Assembly: GCA_037720595.1 (NCBI GenBank)
Contig: JBBJLW010000001.1
Coordinates: forward strand, 62,001 to 126,000
DNA from: Gaiellasilicea sp037720595
GTDB lineage: Bacteria > Actinomycetota > Thermoleophilia > Gaiellales > Gaiellaceae
Length of the DNA stretch: 64,000 nucleotides
Direction: 5' to 3'
Part shown: one piece after another, positions 17,250 to 25,871 of the stretch
Layout: each line of letters begins with the position of its first letter
Numbering within the stretch: the first letter of the stretch is position 1
Made by a program: the position numbers and the translations under genes
Notes under the pieces: model-generated
What the model saw: the letters and a program-made list of their open reading frames with translations, nothing else
Database searches by the model: none
What the model was told of the DNA's origin: nothing

Positions 17250-20200
17250 TCAGACCTTGGCGATCGTTGGTACGGCGAGGCCGTCGGTCTCGAGCGAGAC
17301 GGCCAGCACCTCGGCCTTGATCCAGTCGGCGTGGCCGAGCAGGTCGGCGTGCTCGCGCGGGAGCTTGACGGCGATCCGGTCGGTGAGGTCGAGCCCCTGC
17401 TCCTTGCGCATTCCGTTCAGCGTGTGGATCAGGTCGAGGACTCGCCCCTCGAGCTCGAGCTCCGGATCGAGCTCGGTATCGAGCGCAACGATGAGGCCCT
17501 CGTCGGAGGCGACTTCCCAGCCCTCCAGACCGGAGCGCTCGACGAGCACCTCGTCCGCGGCCAGGTCGTGGCCGGCGGCGCGGAACCCGCCGCCGGGAAG
17601 CTGCTCGAACTCGCCGGCAGCAAGCGCTGCCCGGACTGCGCCGAGCTCGCGGCCGAGCTTCGGCCCGAGTGCGGGCAGATGGGGCTTCACGTGCAGCTCC
17701 GTCGCCTCGACGACGCCGAACTCGATCTCCTTGACGCGCAGCTCCTCGCGCAGCTCGTCGACATGGCTGGCGGCGAGCAGTGCGCCCTCGACGACGAGTC
17801 GGCGCAGCGGCTGACGCAGCTTGAGCCCTGAGCTCGAGCGAGCTTGGTGACCGAGGGCAACGACCCGTCTCAGCTCCGCGACCTCGGCGACGAGGGTCTC
17901 GTCGAGCCGCGCCGGCTCGGGCCAGCCGGCGAGGAAGATCGAATCCGGCGCACCCTCGACCCCACGCACGAGGCTCTGCCACAGATGCTCGGCGAGGAAC
18001 GGCAACACGGGCGCGACCACGCGCAACGACTGCACGAGCCCGAACCAGAGCGTCCGGAGAGCGATCTCGTCGCCGTCCCAGAAGCGCCGCCGCGACCGCC
18101 GGATGTACCAGTTCGAGAGGTCGTCGAGATACGCTTCGAACGCGCGGATCACGTCGACGGTCAGGAACGCCTCGTAGCTCCCGGTCACCTCCCGGACGAG
18201 CTGCGCTGTCCGCGCGACGAGCCAACGGTCGAGCGGACGGAGGTCGCCGTCCGGCCCGGATTCGAGATCGCCGTAGCGAGGCTCGAAGCCGCCGATGTTC
18301 GCGTAGGGGACGAAGAACCCCGCGACCGAGTTCCAGAGCGTGAGCAGCTTGCGCTTGATCTCATGCCCGGGCCCGTAACCGAAGAGCAGATTCTGATTCG
18401 GCGGCTGCGCGCAGTACTGCCAGCGCATCACGTCGGCGCCCATCCGCGCGAAAGCCTCGCCGGCCTCGATCGCATTCCCCCACGACTTGTGCATCTCGCG
18501 GCCGGCCTCGTCGAGCATCTTCTCGTAGCCGAGCACCCGCTTGAACGGGGCTTGCCCGGTCAGGACCACCGACATGAAATGTTGCGAGTAGAACCAGAGG
18601 CGGATCTGCTCGCGCATCTCGGAGACCCAATCGGCGGGGAACCACTGCTCCCAGTACGCGTGATCCGGCAGATCGGCGGTCGTCAGCCCCTTCGCGGCGC
18701 CCGTCGCGTATCCCTGATCGACGTACTCCGAGCTCTCCCAGCCGAGCGTCGAGAAGGGGACAATGCCGGCGTCGAGCCAGACGTCTCCGACCTCCGAGAT
18801 TCGCCGCACCTCCTCGCCGCACGATTCGCAGGTGATCGGCACCTCGTCGATCCACGGGCGGCGCAGCTCCTCGAGCTGCTCGACCCCCCCGGTGGCCCGC
18901 TCGAGCAGCTCAGCCTTCGAGCCGATCACGTTCAACCTCCCACAATCACAGGGGTAGAACGGGAGCGGCAGACCGTAGTAGCGGCGGCGGGAGATGTTCC
19001 AGTCGCCCATGTTCCGGAGCCAATCGTCCATCCGCTTGCCCATGTAGGCGGGCGTCCACTCGATCTCCTGGTTCGCCACTAGGAGCTGCGGGCGCAGCTC
19101 GTCGACCGCGATCAGCCAGTCGTCGGTAACGCGCCAGATGAGCGGCGTGTCACAGCGCCAGCAATGCGGGTAACGATGCTCGTACATCCCGACCTCGACC
19201 ACGAAGCCGCGCTCGCCGAGCCAGCCGACGATCTGATCGGCCGCCTCGACCGGCGAAAGACCATCCAGCCAGCCGTACGAGTCGTAGAACCGGCCGGCCT
19301 CGTCGACCGGCATCAACACCGGCAAGTCGTGGATCCGGCCCAGCTCGAAGTCCTCCTGGCCCGCGCCGGTCGCGATGTGGACGATCCCCGTCCCCTCTTC
19401 GAGCGAGACGTCGTCCCACGGAATCACACGGTGCTCGACCTCGGCACCAGGACCGAGCTCGTCGAAGGGACCCGCGTAGCGCCAGTCGACGAGTTCCTCA
19501 CCGCGCTTTCGCTCGGCAAACGTCTCGTCCGGGAACCGCGCCACCGCGACCCACTCGCCGTTCTCGCGTCGGCCGTACTCGGCGTCCGGCTTGACGGCTG
19601 CAGCGACGTTCGCCGGCAGCGTCCAGGGCGTCGTCGTCCAGATCACGAGCGACTCGCCCGACCTGCCGCTGAGGGGGAAGCGGATGAAGAGCGATGGGTC
19701 GGCGCGATCCTGGTAGACGCCCGACAGCGAGAGCTCGTGCTGCGAGAGCGAGGTGCCACAGCGGGGGCACCACTCCGTCGAGCGATGGCCGAGGTAGAGC
19801 CAGCCGTGCGCATGGACGCGCTGGAGAAAGCGCCAGACGTACTCGATGTTCAGATCGCTGAAGGTGAAGTAGTCGTTGCCCCAGTCCATCCACTGGCCGA
19901 GCCGCTTCGAGCCGCGAGTGATGTCGGCGGAGGACTGGACGACGACCTCGCGACAGCGGCGCGCGAACTCGGCGATGCCGTACTCCTCGATCTCGCGTTT
20001 CGAGTTCAGCCCCAGCGAGCGCTCGACACCGACCTCGATCCACAGGCCCTGGCAGTCGAAACCGTTCTGGTAGCGCTGGTCGTACCCGCGTAACGCCTTG
20101 TAGCGCTGGAAGACGTCCTTCAGCGTGCGACCCCAAGCATGGTGCACTCCCATCGACCCGTTCGCCGTGATCGGGCCGTCGATGAAACTGAACCTCGGCC

Positions 20201-20312
20201 CGCCGCGGTTCTTCGTCCGCACCTGCTCGAACGTGCTCTCGCGCTCCCAGAGCTCGAGGATCTCCAGCTCGAGCGAAGGGTGATCCGGCTTGTCTGGCAG
20301 GCTCTTGAACAC
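17250..20312 (-). CDS. ileS: Isoleucine--tRNA ligase
   Basis: 1020 residues from the proposed GTG start at 20312, which places FKSLPDKPDHPSLE at the N-terminus as in the family; the frame stays open further upstream but would run into the divergent trxA. This is a class I synthetase charging tRNA-Ile. The HIGH-type region reads ITANGSMGVHHAWGR, the editing domain has WTTTPWTLPAN, and the KMSKS loop is replaced by EMHKSWGNA. Zinc-binding pairs CxRC/CxxC-like (WCPRCG, CDCG, CESCGEE) are present. The C-terminal part ends with DRIAVKLPREHADLL (DUF5915-like). It belongs to a divergent long IleS class found in some actinobacteria and relatives; the altered signatures make it less standard than most. 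Confidence 0.92.
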   Translation of the reverse strand: MFKSLPDKPDHPSLELEILELWERESTFEQVRTKNRGGPRFSFIDGPITANGSMGVHHAWGRTLKDVFQRYKALRGYDQRYQNGFDCQGLWIEVGVERSLGLNSKREIEEYGIAEFARRCREVVVQSSADITRGSKRLGQWMDWGNDYFTFSDLNIEYVWRFLQRVHAHGWLYLGHRSTEWCPRCGTSLSQHELSLSGVYQDRADPSLFIRFPLSGRSGESLVIWTTTPWTLPANVAAAVKPDAEYGRRENGEWVAVARFPDETFAERKRGEELVDWRYAGPFDELGPGAEVEHRVIPWDDVSLEEGTGIVHIATGAGQEDFELGRIHDLPVLMPVDEAGRFYDSYGWLDGLSPVEAADQIVGWLGERGFVVEVGMYEHRYPHCWRCDTPLIWRVTDDWLIAVDELRPQLLVANQEIEWTPAYMGKRMDDWLRNMGDWNISRRRYYGLPLPFYPCDCGRLNVIGSKAELLERATGGVEQLEELRRPWIDEVPITCESCGEEVRRISEVGDVWLDAGIVPFSTLGWESSEYVDQGYATGAAKGLTTADLPDHAYWEQWFPADWVSEMREQIRLWFYSQHFMSVVLTGQAPFKRVLGYEKMLDEAGREMHKSWGNAIEAGEAFARMGADVMRWQYCAQPPNQNLLFGYGPGHEIKRKLLTLWNSVAGFFVPYANIGGFEPRYGDLESGPDGDLRPLDRWLVARTAQLVREVTGSYEAFLTVDVIRAFEAYLDDLSNWYIRRSRRRFWDGDEIALRTLWFGLVQSLRVVAPVLPFLAEHLWQSLVRGVEGAPDSIFLAGWPEPARLDETLVAEVAELRRVVALGHQARSSSGLKLRQPLRRLVVEGALLAASHVDELREELRVKEIEFGVVEATELHVKPHLPALGPKLGRELGAVRAALAAGEFEQLPGGGFRAAGHDLAADEVLVERSGLEGWEVASDEGLIVALDTELDPELELEGRVLDLIHTLNGMRKEQGLDLTDRIAVKLPREHADLLGHADWIKAEVLAVSLETDGLAVPTIAKV

Positions 20313-20409
20313 CGTCGAGCGATTGTAGGGAACACCCGCACGCGCCCTATCGTTTTCATTGAGCGAGCGCGGGTACTCCCCGCCGAACCAGCGAAAGGAC
20401 TTTCCGACC

Positions 20410-20733
20410 ATGTCTACAGCAGTCACCGAACAGACCTTCGAGCAGGAGGTCACGAAGAGCGAGACCCCTGTGATCGTCGACTTCTGGGCCGAATGGTGCG
20501 GCCCGTGCCACGCGGTCGCGCCCGTGCTCGACAAGATCGCCGAGGAGCGCGCCGGCGCGATCAAGCTCGTCAAGGTGAACATCGACGAGGAGCAGGGCCT
20601 CGCCCAGCGCTACGGCGTCTCGTCGATCCCGACGATGATCCTCTTCAAGGACGGCGAGCCCGCCCAGGTCGCGGTCGGCGCCCAGCCGAAGGGCGCCCTC
20701 GAGCGCTCGCTCGGTCTCGTCGCCGCCGAATAG
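20410..20733 (+). CDS. trxA: Thioredoxin
   Basis: 107 residues. The active site is WCGPCH in VDFWAEWCGPCHAVAP, and the cis-Pro loop is SSIPTMILFKDG. It is a cytoplasmic disulfide reductant. The ATG at 20410 is preceded by a good ribosome binding site, GAAAGGA at 20392-20398, so the longer upstream frame is not used. The gene is divergent from ileS with about 97 bp between the two starts. Its stop lies 4 nt from the convergent DUF2231 gene. Confidence 0.96.
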   Translation: MSTAVTEQTFEQEVTKSETPVIVDFWAEWCGPCHAVAPVLDKIAEERAGAIKLVKVNIDEEQGLAQRYGVSSIPTMILFKDGEPAQVAVGAQPKGALERSLGLVAAE

Positions 20734-20737
20734 CACG

Positions 20738-21259
20738 CTACTTCGCGGCCGCCTCCTCGTCCGAATGGGGAACCGGTGACACCGCGCGGTGCGCCGGTTC
20801 CTCGACGAGATCGAGCACCCGCATACCGTAGGTGAAGACGATTGCTCCGCCGAGCCAGCCGCCGAGCGTGAGCAGGCCGAAGGCGACCAGATTCAGGATC
20901 AGGGCGCCGGAGCCGACGACCCCGTCCATGCCGTCGCTGTAGCCGACGATCGCCGTGATCAGGAAGAAGACGGTGGCGCTGACCATCGCGATCAAGTGCG
21001 AGGTCGCCGTTCGCTTCAGCGGCGTGCCGGAGGAGAGCTTCAGCCAGTCGATCAGGCCCGTCACCGAGGTGGGCGCCGACAGGATCAACCCGATGACGAG
21101 CGCAAGCGCCCACCCCTTGGCGGCGCTCTCCTCGGCGATTCCGAGCGCGGAGAGCACGGCCGCGATCGTGGCGAAGGTGTAGACGCCGATCGTCGCGTCG
21201 GTGAGCGGCGGATGCACCGGATGTCCGGGCGTGCCGCTGATCAGATAATCGAGCTTCAT
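20738..21259 (-). CDS. DUF2231 family membrane protein
   Basis: 173 residues. The start at 21259 is chosen because GGGAGGCGAG sits just upstream and the protein then begins KLDYLISGTPGHPVHPPLTD, the PF09990 hallmark (HPxHPPL). Four transmembrane helices follow: GVYTFATIAAVLSALG, ALALVIGLILSAPTSVTG, HLIAMVSATVFFLITAIVG and LILNLVAFGLLTLGGWLG. Conserved His residues in the first loop may bind haem or metal. The role of this family is unknown. Confidence 0.85.
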   Translation of the reverse strand: MKLDYLISGTPGHPVHPPLTDATIGVYTFATIAAVLSALGIAEESAAKGWALALVIGLILSAPTSVTGLIDWLKLSSGTPLKRTATSHLIAMVSATVFFLITAIVGYSDGMDGVVGSGALILNLVAFGLLTLGGWLGGAIVFTYGMRVLDLVEEPAHRAVSPVPHSDEEAAAK

Positions 21260-21325
21260 CTCGCCTCCCGTCGTGTGTTGGGGGCAGAGGTTCCGCGGCG
21301 GCTGTCGCCGCAAACCGGAACGGTG

Positions 21326-21484
21326 CTACGAAGGCTCGAGCTCGGTGGTCGTCTCGTCGAGGTAACCGAGGAAGGCTGCATGCTTGGCGAGCAACGCCTC
21401 GAGCTCACGAAGTCCCACACCGGCCCAGTCCTCGATCCACGTCTCGGAAAGGTCGTCTGCGATGGTGTGGAAGCCGCGATCCAT
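21326..21484 (-). CDS. Small hypothetical protein (52 aa)
   Basis: A 52-residue acidic helical product (DLSETWIEDWAGVGLRELEA then LLAKHAAFLGYLDE). I do not recognise the family. The start at 21484 is divergent from the diacylglycerol-kinase gene by 78 bp. A longer reading of the frame (to 22330) is simply antisense to that kinase gene and is ignored. Regular amphipathic pattern and position support a real small gene, but without database comparison this is tentative. Confidence 0.5.
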   Translation of the reverse strand: MDRGFHTIADDLSETWIEDWAGVGLRELEALLAKHAAFLGYLDETTTELEPS

Positions 21485-21562
21485 GCTCGAATGATCGGTA
21501 TTCGGCGCAGCGGGTACATGGGCCGAACGGCCCATTTTTCGAGCCGGCGCGGCCTCCCCCAG

Positions 21563-22366
21563 ATGAAGACATTCCTGATCGTGAACCCGCGCTCCGGCAC
21601 GGCCTCCCCGACTGCTGACGAGCTCCGCGACGCGGCGGTCGGCCGCGGTGTCGACGTCCACGTGCTCGAGGCGGGAGAGGACCTGCAGGAGCTCGCGCGG
21701 ACGGCCGATGCAGACGTGCTCGGGATGTCGGGCGGCGACGGCTCGCTCGCCGCCGTGGCCGAGGTGGCGATCGAGCGCGACCTGCCGTTCGTCTGCATCC
21801 CGTTCGGGACGCGCAACCACTTCGCTCGCGACATCGGTCTCGACCGCGACGATCCGATCGGCGCGCTCGCGGCCTTCGAGGGCGTCGAGCGCCGAATCGA
21901 TGTCGGCCGCGTCGGCGATCGCCTGTTCCTGAACAACGTCTCGCTCGGCCTGTACGCATTGCTCGTCCACCGTCGAGGACGGCATCGGCGTCGGCGCGCC
22001 GTCCTGGCCCGCTTCCGCGCAATCGTCCTCGCTGCGAGGCAGCATCGCGGGAAGGATCAGTTCGTGATCGACGGCGAGCTCGTCGCGGCGCGGGTCGTCG
22101 TCGTCGCTGCGAACGCCTACAGCTTCGATCTCTTCTCGATCGGCGAACGGGAGAGCATGGACGACGGCCGGCTTCACCTCTACGTCCCGCACGGCTTCCG
22201 CCGTATGACCTGGGACGAGCGAAGCTGCACGGAAATGACGATCGAGACTCCAAGCCGCTCGATCCGCGCCGCGATCGACGGCGAGCCTGCGCGACTCGTC
22301 TCGCCGGTCGAGTTCAGGATCGAGCCTCAAGCGTTACGCGTGCTCGTGCCGCCCTCGCCAGAGTGA
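21563..22366 (+). CDS. Diacylglycerol kinase / lipid kinase family protein
   Basis: 267 residues from the ATG at 21563. The DAGK catalytic domain is clear: FLIVNPRSGTASP, nucleotide loop GMSGGDGSLAAVAE (GGDGT-like), and PFVCIPFGTRNHFARDIG. The C-terminal beta-rich half includes VVVVAANAYSFDLF and AAIDGEPARL, typical of bacterial DgkB/YegS-like lipid kinases. It phosphorylates a lipid alcohol at the membrane; which lipid is unclear. The 3' end overlaps the convergent Nudix gene by 33 bp. Confidence 0.88.
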   Translation: MKTFLIVNPRSGTASPTADELRDAAVGRGVDVHVLEAGEDLQELARTADADVLGMSGGDGSLAAVAEVAIERDLPFVCIPFGTRNHFARDIGLDRDDPIGALAAFEGVERRIDVGRVGDRLFLNNVSLGLYALLVHRRGRHRRRRAVLARFRAIVLAARQHRGKDQFVIDGELVAARVVVVAANAYSFDLFSIGERESMDDGRLHLYVPHGFRRMTWDERSCTEMTIETPSRSIRAAIDGEPARLVSPVEFRIEPQALRVLVPPSPE

Positions 22367-22846
22367 GACAGCCTCCATGAACGCGCTCGGCCCGATGTCT
22401 TCCGGGAGCTCGTCGGGAGCGAACCAGCCGAGTTCGACGATGTCGTCCGCAGCTGCCTGGACGCCACCGAGAACAGTGGCTAGCCACAGGATGCAGAGGA
22501 CCGTACGCTCGGCGTGCGGTTGCATCCACATCCCGAACAGCTCACCCGGCTCGACCTCGAGCCCCGTCTCCTCGCGAACCTCACGGCGCAGCCCGACCAG
22601 CGGCTCCTCTCCCTCGTCGAGGAACCCGCCCGGCAGTCCCCAACAGCCCGCCGCGGGATCGAACGCCCTACGACCCAGCAGAATCCGACCGTCACGCTCG
22701 ATCAATGCGTGCACACCTGGGACCGAGTTTGCCCAGGCGACGTAGTCGCATGACGGGCACGCGAAGCTGGAGGCGCGAATCGTGCCCTCCGTTCCGCAGC
22801 GGGGACAGAACCGCCAACCGTCGAGAATACCCACGCCGACGACCAT
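22334..22846 (-). CDS. Nudix hydrolase with N-terminal zinc ribbon
   Basis: 170 residues. The N-terminus carries a zinc ribbon (FCPRCG and ACPSCDY). The Nudix fold follows, with the box G-x5-E-x7-REVxEExG seen in GGFLDEGEEPLVGLRREVRE-ETG. This arrangement resembles NADH pyrophosphatase NudC-like and ribbon-Nudix ADP-ribose enzymes; it lacks enough length for a full NudC. ATG 22846 gives MVVGVGILDGWRFCPRCG; an in-frame ATG at 22861 is an alternative but would overlap the divergent gene's ribosome binding site. Confidence 0.88.
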   Translation of the reverse strand: MVVGVGILDGWRFCPRCGTEGTIRASSFACPSCDYVAWANSVPGVHALIERDGRILLGRRAFDPAAGCWGLPGGFLDEGEEPLVGLRREVREETGLEVEPGELFGMWMQPHAERTVLCILWLATVLGGVQAAADDIVELGWFAPDELPEDIGPSAFMEAVSLWRGRHEHA

Positions 22847-22859
22847 ACTGAGGAGAGCC

Positions 22860-22997
22860 ATGACCGAGAGCCCCCGCCCCACCGACGAAGAGCTGGAGCA
22901 AGGTCCGAGCCGCATCGACGAGGAAGAGGAGATGCGTGGGCCGAGCCCCGGGGATCCCGAGCCTCCGGCCGACGAGGAGGACGGCGACGACTCGTGA
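22860..22997 (+). CDS. Very small acidic protein (45 aa)
   Basis: 45 residues, mainly Glu, Asp, Pro and Ser (TDEELEQGPSRIDEEEE and PADEEDGDDS), so disordered and strongly acidic. The start is supported by AGGAGA at 22851-22856 directly ahead of ATG 22860. Its stop overlaps the GTG of the cyclic-nucleotide-binding gene (GTGA), indicating translational coupling. No known family; it might be a partner or leader for the next gene. Confidence 0.6.
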   Translation: MTESPRPTDEELEQGPSRIDEEEEMRGPSPGDPEPPADEEDGDDS

Positions 22998-23368
22998 GAC
23001 ACGTCCCCGCCACCGTGCACGAGCTGAGCCGGATCGGCCTACTCGCGAGCCTGTCCGGGGAGCAGCTCAACCGGCTCGCCGGCCGGATGGCACGGGAGGA
23101 GGTTCCCGCGGGCGCGACTCTCGTCCGCCAGGGCGAGGAGGGCGACCGCTTCTACGTCGTGCTCTCCGGAATGCTGAACGTGGCGCAGGATCCGATCGGC
23201 GACCGCCGCATCCTCCGCCCCGGCGACCACTTCGGCGAGGTCGCGCTGGCGATGAACATCGCTCGCACCGCGTCGGTGCGAGCGGTCACGCCGGCCGTGG
23301 TCGCAAGCTGCGATCGAAAGACGTTCGACGAGCTGCTGCGGCCGCTCTTCGCCGCCGACGATGAGTGA
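22994..23368 (+). CDS. Cyclic nucleotide-binding domain protein (stand-alone)
   Basis: 124 residues that are essentially one cNMP-binding (Crp/PKA-type) domain: FYVVLSGMLNVAQD, the phosphate-binding-cassette region RPGDHFGEVALAMNIARTAS (GExAL and R-T-A-S), and VVASCDRKTFDELL. There is no helix-turn-helix, so it is not a transcription factor by itself. Start GTG 22994 overlaps the preceding stop; the end overlaps the following alpha/beta hydrolase by 8 bp. The three genes look like one tightly coupled operon. Confidence 0.88.
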   Translation: MRHVPATVHELSRIGLLASLSGEQLNRLAGRMAREEVPAGATLVRQGEEGDRFYVVLSGMLNVAQDPIGDRRILRPGDHFGEVALAMNIARTASVRAVTPAVVASCDRKTFDELLRPLFAADDE

Positions 23369-24074
23369 CGTCCTCCTCCTGCACGCGGGGATCGCCGACC
23401 GCCGCATGTGGGCACCGCAGGTCGACGCATTGAGCGGCGCCGGGCACCGCGTGCTGGCGCCCGATCTGCCCGGTTTCGGCGAGACGCCGCTCGAGCCCGG
23501 AACGATCGACTTCGTGGCCTATGCCGCCGATCGGCTCGACGCCCCTGCCGCTGTCGTCGGCTGCTCGTTCGGAGGCCGAATCGCGCTCGAGCTCGCGCTC
23601 GCGCGGCCCGAGCTCGTCGACCGACTCGTACTCGTCGGCGCGGGGCTCGGTGGCTGGGACTGGTCGGAGGCGGCACGAGCGGGCTACGCCGAGGAGGAGG
23701 AGGCGCTCGAGCGTGGCGAACTGGCCGAGGCCGCCGCCGCGCAGGCCCGGATGTGGCTCGCCGCGGATGCCGACGAGGAGGTGCGCTCGCTCACGGAGGC
23801 GATGACCCTGCGCTCCTACGAACTCCAGATCCCATTCGAGGACGAGGTCACCGACGTGTGGCCCGACCCCCCGGCCAAGGAGCGTCTGGCGGAGGTGCGC
23901 GTGCCGACGCTCGTCGTCGTCGGCTCCGAGGACGTGGAGGACATCAAGGTGATCGCGGAGAGCCTCGCTGACGAGATTCCGGGCGCCCGACTCGAGACGA
24001 GCGACGGCGCCGGCCACCTGCCGAGCCTCGAGCGCCCCGACGAGCTCAACCGGCTGCTACTCGACTTCCTCTAG
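23361..24074 (+). CDS. Alpha/beta hydrolase
   Basis: 237 residues with an alpha/beta hydrolase fold. Signs: LLLHAGIADRRMWAPQ (oxyanion region), LAPDLPGFGETPL, nucleophile elbow VVGCSFGGRIALE, acid in VPTLVVVGSEDVEDIK and catalytic His in SDGAGHLPSLERP. Substrate unknown. It overlaps the cNMP-binding gene by 8 bp at its start and the convergent serine-hydrolase gene by 18 bp at its end. Confidence 0.9.
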   Translation: MSDVLLLHAGIADRRMWAPQVDALSGAGHRVLAPDLPGFGETPLEPGTIDFVAYAADRLDAPAAVVGCSFGGRIALELALARPELVDRLVLVGAGLGGWDWSEAARAGYAEEEEALERGELAEAAAAQARMWLAADADEEVRSLTEAMTLRSYELQIPFEDEVTDVWPDPPAKERLAEVRVPTLVVVGSEDVEDIKVIAESLADEIPGARLETSDGAGHLPSLERPDELNRLLLDFL

Positions 24075-24869
24075 CACGGCGTCCGAAAGTGCCGGCCACG
24101 CGGCCCGCGCCCAGTCGCCGAAGTCGACGTCCGCGAGGGCTGCGCAGGCGAGGCCGGCCGCGCGGTCGACCCAGAGGAAGGTCGCGGAACCCGGCTTCGA
24201 GCCGAAGTGGCCGAACGTCGCCGGCGAGTTCTTGGAGCCTGTCCAGTGCGGCTCCTTCGCGTCTTTCAGCTCGAAGCCGAGTCCCCAGTCGTTCGGCTCC
24301 TGGCGGCCGTATCCAGGGAGAACGCCCTTGAGCCCCGGGTACTGCACGCTCGTCGCCTCGTCGAGTGTCTCGCGTGCGATCAGCGTCGGCGCGAGCAGCT
24401 CGCGGCCGAACGCGAGCAGGTCGCCGAGCGTGCCGATCATCCCGCCGGCCGGATAGCCGTGAAGCTCGGCGCCGAGCCCAAGCGGCTGCAGCACGGCCGC
24501 CGCGAGATACTGCTCGAACGACATCTCCGTCTGCACGGCGATCGCCTGCGCCAGGACGTTGGTGCCGCTGCTGGAGTAGATCCGCGTCCGTCCCGGCGGT
24601 GCCAGCATCTCCCCGTCCGGGCCGAGCCCGGAGGCGTGCGCGAGCAGGTGGCGGATCGTGGAGCCCGCTGGGCCGGCTGGCTCGTCGAGCGAGAGCGCTC
24701 CTTCCTCCGCAGCGACGAGAGCCGCATAGCCCGCAAAGAGCTTGCTCACGGAGGCCCAGGCGAACCGATGCTCGACGTCGCCCACCGTCCCGAGCACCCG
24801 CTCGGCCGTCGCAACACCGGCACTCCTGTGCGCAGCCGCCCACGTGTCGATCTGGCGCAGGGCTTCCAT
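24057..24869 (-). CDS. Serine hydrolase (beta-lactamase / class C-like family)
   Basis: 270 residues from ATG 24869 (an upstream in-frame start at 24905 would overlap the divergent RidA gene). The nucleophile is in FAWASVSKLFAGYA (SxxK), the Tyr motif is RIYSSSGTNVLAQA, and the third motif is HFGSKPG in place of KTG. These fit the PF00144 group of esterases, peptidases and beta-lactamase-like proteins. There is no signal peptide, which argues for a cytoplasmic esterase or amidase rather than a true beta-lactamase. Confidence 0.87.
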   Translation of the reverse strand: MEALRQIDTWAAAHRSAGVATAERVLGTVGDVEHRFAWASVSKLFAGYAALVAAEEGALSLDEPAGPAGSTIRHLLAHASGLGPDGEMLAPPGRTRIYSSSGTNVLAQAIAVQTEMSFEQYLAAAVLQPLGLGAELHGYPAGGMIGTLGDLLAFGRELLAPTLIARETLDEATSVQYPGLKGVLPGYGRQEPNDWGLGFELKDAKEPHWTGSKNSPATFGHFGSKPGSATFLWVDRAAGLACAALADVDFGDWARAAWPALSDAVLEEVE

Positions 24870-24888
24870 CGGAGGCGATACTAGATCG

Positions 24889-25269
24889 ATGAAGCGCCTG
24901 AACATCTCCGGTCACTCGCCGTACGAGCCGGTCGTCGGGTACTCGCGCGCGGTGGTCGCGGCCGGAAGGGTGCACGTTTCGGGAACGGCGCCGATTCCGC
25001 GCGAGGGCGAGCCGCCGGAGGACCCCTACGAGCAGGCCCGCCTCTGCCTCGAGATCATCGGCGGCGCACTGCGCGAGGCCGGTTCGAGCTTCGAAGACGT
25101 CGTTCGCACGCGCATCTACCTCACTGACGTGGACGACTACGAGGACATCGCACGGGCACACGGGGAGGTCTTCTCGACGATCCGACCCGCCTCGACGGCC
25201 CTCGTCGTCAAGGCGCTGCTCGACCCGAGCTGGCGGGTCGAGATCGAGGCCGAGGCGGTTGTCGGCTGA
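24889..25269 (+). CDS. RidA/YjgF family enamine/imine deaminase-like protein
   Basis: 126 residues from ATG 24889. Family features: YSRAVVAAGRVHVSGTAPIP, QARLCLEIIGGALREAGSSF, VVRTRIYLTDVDDYEDI, and the conserved Arg in RPASTALVVKALLDP. RidA proteins hydrolyse reactive enamines and imines formed by PLP enzymes. The stop overlaps a probable CTG start of the next gene. Confidence 0.9.
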   Translation: MKRLNISGHSPYEPVVGYSRAVVAAGRVHVSGTAPIPREGEPPEDPYEQARLCLEIIGGALREAGSSFEDVVRTRIYLTDVDDYEDIARAHGEVFSTIRPASTALVVKALLDPSWRVEIEAEAVVG

Positions 25270-25871
25270 GGCTCGCACTCCTCGCCGGCCTCTATGTTGG
25301 CGTCGTCTGCTCGGCTCAGGTGGGGGCGCAGAAGATCGTCGAGCTGCCGTGGACGGGCGACTCGGCGCCGGGTGGCGCGCCCCTGATCGGGGTCTCGCTT
25401 GCCCTGATCGAGCTCGCGCACCGAACCGCGGCGACCCGCGCCGAAGGCTTCCGCAACGCGCAGGTACTCGTGGCGATGGGCTTCCTCGCCTCCGCGCTGC
25501 TCGCCGGCTGGATCGAGGTCGTCGATCGCTGGACAGCCGCCTTTCCGAACCAGGGGTTCGAGGCCCTCGCGGATACGTGGCGGATCGTCGCCGGCAGCCT
25601 CGCAGCGTTCGCGGTCTCCGAGACCGTCGACAACGCCTTCGGCGCCTGGCTGCGCGATCGCCTCCACGACGCCGGCCGCGTCCTGATCACCAACGCGGTC
25701 AGCATCCCGCTGGACAGCCTCGTCTTCCTCGCCGTCGCCTTCGGCTCGCTCGAGTTCTTCGCCGGCCAGATCGAGGCGAAGGCGGCGGCGACGGTGCTCC
25801 TCGGCCTGCCGCTCGTCCTCGCGATCCGTGCATTTCTTCCGCCGCCGGAGGGAAGGCTCGCAGCGGCATGA
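25266..25871 (+). CDS. VUT family membrane transporter (queuosine-precursor transporter-like)
   Basis: 201 residues if translation begins at CTG 25266, which overlaps the RidA stop as CTGA. That start restores an N-terminal transmembrane segment (RLALLAGLYVGVVCSAQVGA). The first standard start in this frame is GTG 25320, which would remove most of that helix. Further marks of the PF02592 (VUT/YhhQ) family are VSETVDNAFGAWLRDR and IPLDSLVFLAVAFGSLEFF, plus several hydrophobic helices. YhhQ relatives import queuosine precursors; the substrate here is inferred only from family. The stop overlaps the next start as ATGA. Confidence 0.75.
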   Translation: MRLALLAGLYVGVVCSAQVGAQKIVELPWTGDSAPGGAPLIGVSLALIELAHRTAATRAEGFRNAQVLVAMGFLASALLAGWIEVVDRWTAAFPNQGFEALADTWRIVAGSLAAFAVSETVDNAFGAWLRDRLHDAGRVLITNAVSIPLDSLVFLAVAFGSLEFFAGQIEAKAAATVLLGLPLVLAIRAFLPPPEGRLAAA

